Source: Trichaptum fuscoviolaceum
Taxonomy: Eukaryota > Basidiomycota > Agaricomycetes > Hymenochaetales > Trichaptaceae
Assembly (NCBI GenBank): GCA_910574455.1
Contig: CAJSYZ010000012.1
Span: 2,535,317 to 2,599,316 of the forward strand
DNA: 64,000 nt
Reading direction: 5' to 3'
Shown: positions 60,746 to 64,000 of the stretch, in pieces
How positions within the stretch are numbered: position 1 is the stretch's first letter
How the letters are laid out: each line of letters begins with the position of its first letter
Made by a program: the position numbers and the translations under genes
The notes under the pieces: generated by a model
Databases searched by the model: none
Seen by the model: the letters and a program-made list of their open reading frames with translations, nothing else
Told to the model about the DNA's origin: nothing

Positions 60746-62111
60746 ATGCTCTCTCCTCTTCCCTCAGATCGTCTCTTTTACGAACTCACGAATATGAGGC
60801 CAAACACCTTGAAGCGGCAGCGCACACCGAGTATAGAGTACGCAACATCAATACTTTCCTATCAGTTGAAACATGAAAAGGCTAATGATCTTCACAGATT
60901 ATTTGATTATCATGCTGACCAGCCATCAAGGCTGTCGATAGTCGATTCTACATCATCATCGGGAGATTTTAGTGCAGACGAGACCAGCTCATGGGGAGAT
61001 TATGGGAACGACACGCAGTTTTTTGTGAGCGATTCCAACGCAGGGGACTTCTCCAGGTGAGTTCTTCGACCGTCCTATACCACACTCGGAGGACTGACTA
61101 GCTGAAAGCTTGACCTCGCTGTCTTTCAACAATGCATCGACTGACGGGAATAGTTTGATCGAAAACTACGCGACACTGTACCCGAGCAACGATACTCAAG
61201 ACTCAAGCAATGGTGCCTTTGTCTTGCTCAGTTCACCTTACCTTCCATCGGAACCCTCGCCTGGAGCTGGTTCTGACGGCTGCTCTGACTCCACACAGTC
61301 ATCCAACGACAACATCCTCCCATCCCATGATCAGAGCCATACCTATTGCGCTGAAGCCGCCCTACCTCTCTCAGGCCCTTCGCATGAAGCGACTGAGCTT
61401 CACGCAGCCCTTCATGCCCATCAGCACATAGAGTCTACGACAGAACACGATGCGGAAGAGGAGGATGAAGAGCACGACGACGACGATGCGGACGAGGAGG
61501 ATGAAGAGCACGCCGACGCCCATGTCGACGGAGATGTTGCGAGCATCTCATGCTGCATACTTCTGGGCGAAATGGACGGTAATGTCCGTGTCTTCCGCAC
61601 AGAATGCAATGCCGAGCTCCAACGCGACAAGAAGAAGCTCAGAAGGCATTTCACCGAGCACCAGGCTCGCGGCGAGCTGGAGTGGAATCTATATAGATGT
61701 CCTTTCACGCGCGTCAAGAGAGGTATTTGCAAACCAAAAGAGTCGAGTCCGCTTGACGCGGTTGTCGGCCTGGAGGTGCTTGTGAATCACGTATTTTCGT
61801 CGCAGCATTTTCAAGTTGGTGCGCTTCGCTTTAAGTGCCCTACCTGTGTCAAGTCGTACGAGCGCAAGGACGCACTCCTCCGGCACCAGCAAAACCCGAA
61901 GAACACATGTCCTGTGTCGTCGGGTCGCCATTCCTCCGCCCAAGACACCTCTCAGCTCACCGAGCAGGCCACTGAAGAGGTCGTCGATCTTATCACTGAA
62001 GAGGTCGCTGATCAGATCACTGAAGAGGTCGTTGAGCAGGCCATTGAAGAGCTTACCGAGCTTATCACTATTCACGGCAGAAGGCCGGCTAAGAGGCGTC
62101 GTCGGGGTTAA
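60746..62111 (+). CDS. C2H2-like zinc-finger protein, two exons (copy 2)
   Basis: Exon 1 60746-61056, intron 61057-61108, exon 2 61109-62111, about 437 residues. Nearly identical to the 6768 gene. Exon 1 has 13 extra codons (NDTQFFVSDSNAG) before the splice site. Frame is conserved in both copies. The differences I see include both synonymous and conservative changes (for example MRLKRG against TRVKRG), suggesting both copies may be expressed. The same atypical first finger, KCPTCVKSYERKDALLRHQ finger, 8-residue repeats and basic tail are present. Confidence 0.76.
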
Positions 62112-62399
62112 TTATCCCGCAATTAAAGTGAACGACATCACGACTGAGCATTGACGACAAGTCATCTGCAATTTACGACCACTTATGACTTTCTTTTGGC
62201 TTCAACCATCTCCCAACATTGTATCTTTACCACAAGCATGCTGTTCTTTATTTCTAACATTTATATTCTCTTCCTACTGTATATATCACCACTGCAATTG
62301 TTTGTTCTCGTCATCCTTGCTTGTATGTAGTACATTACCACCTTCTGGAAGGTTGCAACTTTATTCATCCGCTGTACACATTTGATACTGCAATGCTAA

Positions 62400-62965
62400 T
62401 CATTGATTGCGAGTAATCCAACTGATTTGATGGATCATTCCAGTTTGGATGCATGCTACCGAGTCGCCAGTCTTTCTTTGAGTCCTTCATCGGAGCTGTA
62501 TTCAACGAACAGATTGTGTCTAGAGTCTACACCGTCATCCAGCATTTTTCTTCCTCCCTCTGATCATCGCGGTGTCTTCCATTTCGAACTAGTCTGCTTC
62601 TTGTAGACCCATCCGGGCTTATATTCATCCTCATTACTCCGAACTCGCCCAAGGAAAGAAATGCGAGACCAGAAGCAAGGACGACGCGAACAGAGAGATT
62701 AGTGACATTACAAAATCAAGAAAGTGGAGTTCAATGTGCTTGCGCATTACATTTATACACAGCACTTCGTTGGTCCACTCCGCTGGCGGTGCCCACTGAA
62801 CAAAAACTCTCAAACGTACGGATCAGATTATGCCACACAGACGAAAAGACAGTCGCGGACTCCCTTTACCTGCGCTGAGAGTTCGGACATTTGCTTTAAC
62901 TTTGGGAGTACAATGAATCCCTCCTTAAGTGATGGTCATGACGACCCGAGCTTGACATATTGATG
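62400..62965 (+). pseudogene. Zinc-finger family pseudogene (copy 2)
   Basis: Equivalent of 8400-9220 with the first-finger region deleted. The deletion joins AACTCGCC to ACTCGCCCA, which in copy 1 are about 275 bp apart (8624 and 8902). Confidence 0.75.
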
Positions 62966-63020
62966 ACATTCAACAACAACCTTCTTATTTCTTATCATTA
63001 GTCTCTTCCAGCTTCCAGCT

Positions 63021-63702
63021 TCAGGCATCCCTCAGCATTGTAATATCACGATTTTGTTTTGGGGAAAGGAAACGTTTGGCGGGAAGGAAAATAGGAAGGT
63101 ATGTCATGGAAAAGAATTGAACGCGCAATCTTGAAGAACCCAAAGGGTAAACACAGGAAGTGCTGCAGCGCGTTTTCGTTGTTCGAGTTTGACATCTTCC
63201 CGGGACTTTCCTTCGCAAGCCACTCGAGCTGCAAGGAGATAGCGCCCGCGCTGAATGTGGCCTTCTACTCACAGAAAAATGATTGCAGTAATTTTCGAAC
63301 GCAACATACCACGGATGTGGTAAATAGAGATCTTACCTTCTGATTTCTCGTCCGTTGGATGCCATGGAAGCATATCAAAAGGTGGGGATCAGATAACGCC
63401 TAGCCCGGACCCGCCAGGCCCACCAGTGGTTCTATCAGCTTTGACCGTGCGTCAAGCTCCATAGGCAGCGATGTGAGTTCGTGGCCTTCTTTAATTATCT
63501 TATAGACTCACCATAGTACGGAACTGCGACATATCCTACATCATGAAGCTGTCAATATATGCGGGTTCATTTCAAAAGCATTGCTGCTACAATTGGATGA
63601 CCTCGCCGCTGGTTGACCTAGCCTACAGGGTAAGTAAGTGTCCCTCTAGCAGTGTCTTGCTGAACCATCTCACCGATACACGTTGCTACAGTCTATAGAA
63701 AG
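63021..63702 (-). pseudogene. Decayed unrecognised reading frame (copy 2)
   Basis: Equivalent of 9279-9960, with the same LQLEWLAKESPGK and FFKIARSILFHDIPSYFPS segments. Broken by stops and the shared intron-like insert. Confidence 0.3.
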
Positions 63703-64000
63703 ACCCGGTATTAATACTGTGGGATCACGGAGCGCGTTGTGTTGTCACGAAGCACGGCTGCTAGCACGAGATCCGAGAGCGCTGCTCAGGCCACTTCCCT
63801 TTGTCGAGCTAGACCAATGCGTTGCGACAGGGACTCGGACAGGGAAGACATTTTGCGAAGAAATCATATGAAAATGCGATTCTGATCCCGATCGTGGGGT
63901 GAATTTGCGAACCCGTCTTCTTCTGAGAATGTCAGAGAAATGGCCGGACGTGTATTGTGCTGACTGCGCCGCCGGTTGACTGTGTCCTCCGGTCAACGAA

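Larger units (their letters stand above)
58189..64000 (+). repeat. Segmental duplication, copy 2 (truncated by window end)
   Basis: Direct repeat of 3948-10257. It lacks most of the CACTGC array, has 39 more bp in zinc-finger exon 1, and has a 275-280 bp deletion near 62640 relative to copy 1. Confidence 0.9.

Overview
The window is nuclear DNA of a filamentous basidiomycete, most likely an Agaricomycete. Introns are 49-54 bp with GTRAGT-type donors. There is an eroded homologue of the fungal splicing factor CLF1, a lineage-type zinc-finger family, and several Ty3/gypsy chromoviruses. It is an accessory, transposon-dominated region. I see no rRNA, tRNA, CRISPR array or bacterial-type operon.

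Layout. 1-1721: the 5' end of a minus-strand LTR retrotransposon cut by the window edge. 2812-3118: a PIF/Harbinger-type MITE. 3948-10257: a segmental block carrying a two-exon zinc-finger gene and a zinc-finger pseudogene, repeated in direct orientation at 58189-64000. 11128-12199: a divergent minus-strand paralogue. 13460-15930: eroded membrane-protein-like fragments. 16440-18179 and 48446-49180: the two halves of a CLF1 pseudogene. 49471-51982: a 2.5 kb solo LTR. 52000-56460: mostly unassigned sequence with a tandem duplication. 56737-57648: a fourth zinc-finger paralogue.

The centre (18180-48445) is a four-layer nest. Chromovirus C (minus strand, TSD CCTGG) entered CLF1. Its left LTR was then hit by chromovirus A (18307-29341, TSD CGCGC) and, separately, by a 2.8 kb foldback DNA element (29491-42010, TSD about GAGAGATC). 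Chromovirus B (32138-41820, TSD CTCTA, LTRs identical by eye) landed inside the foldback element. Every junction is resolved by a target-site duplication, and removing the layers in order restores continuous sequence.

The most notable biology is in the chromoviruses. In A, B, C and the left-edge element, 11-12 nt just after the 5' LTR are exactly complementary to a site 34-39 nt downstream of the LTR TATA box, the hallmark of Tf1-type self-primed reverse transcription. A and B share the heptamer A AAT TTT TGA at the gag/pol junction, with pol in the -1 frame. Both also carry coding ahead of gag that includes an isolated integrase-like HHCC zinc domain, and extra cysteine-rich ORFs after pol. 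In B, pol and the two extra ORFs lie in one frame separated by single stop codons. I know of no description of this accessory-gene arrangement.
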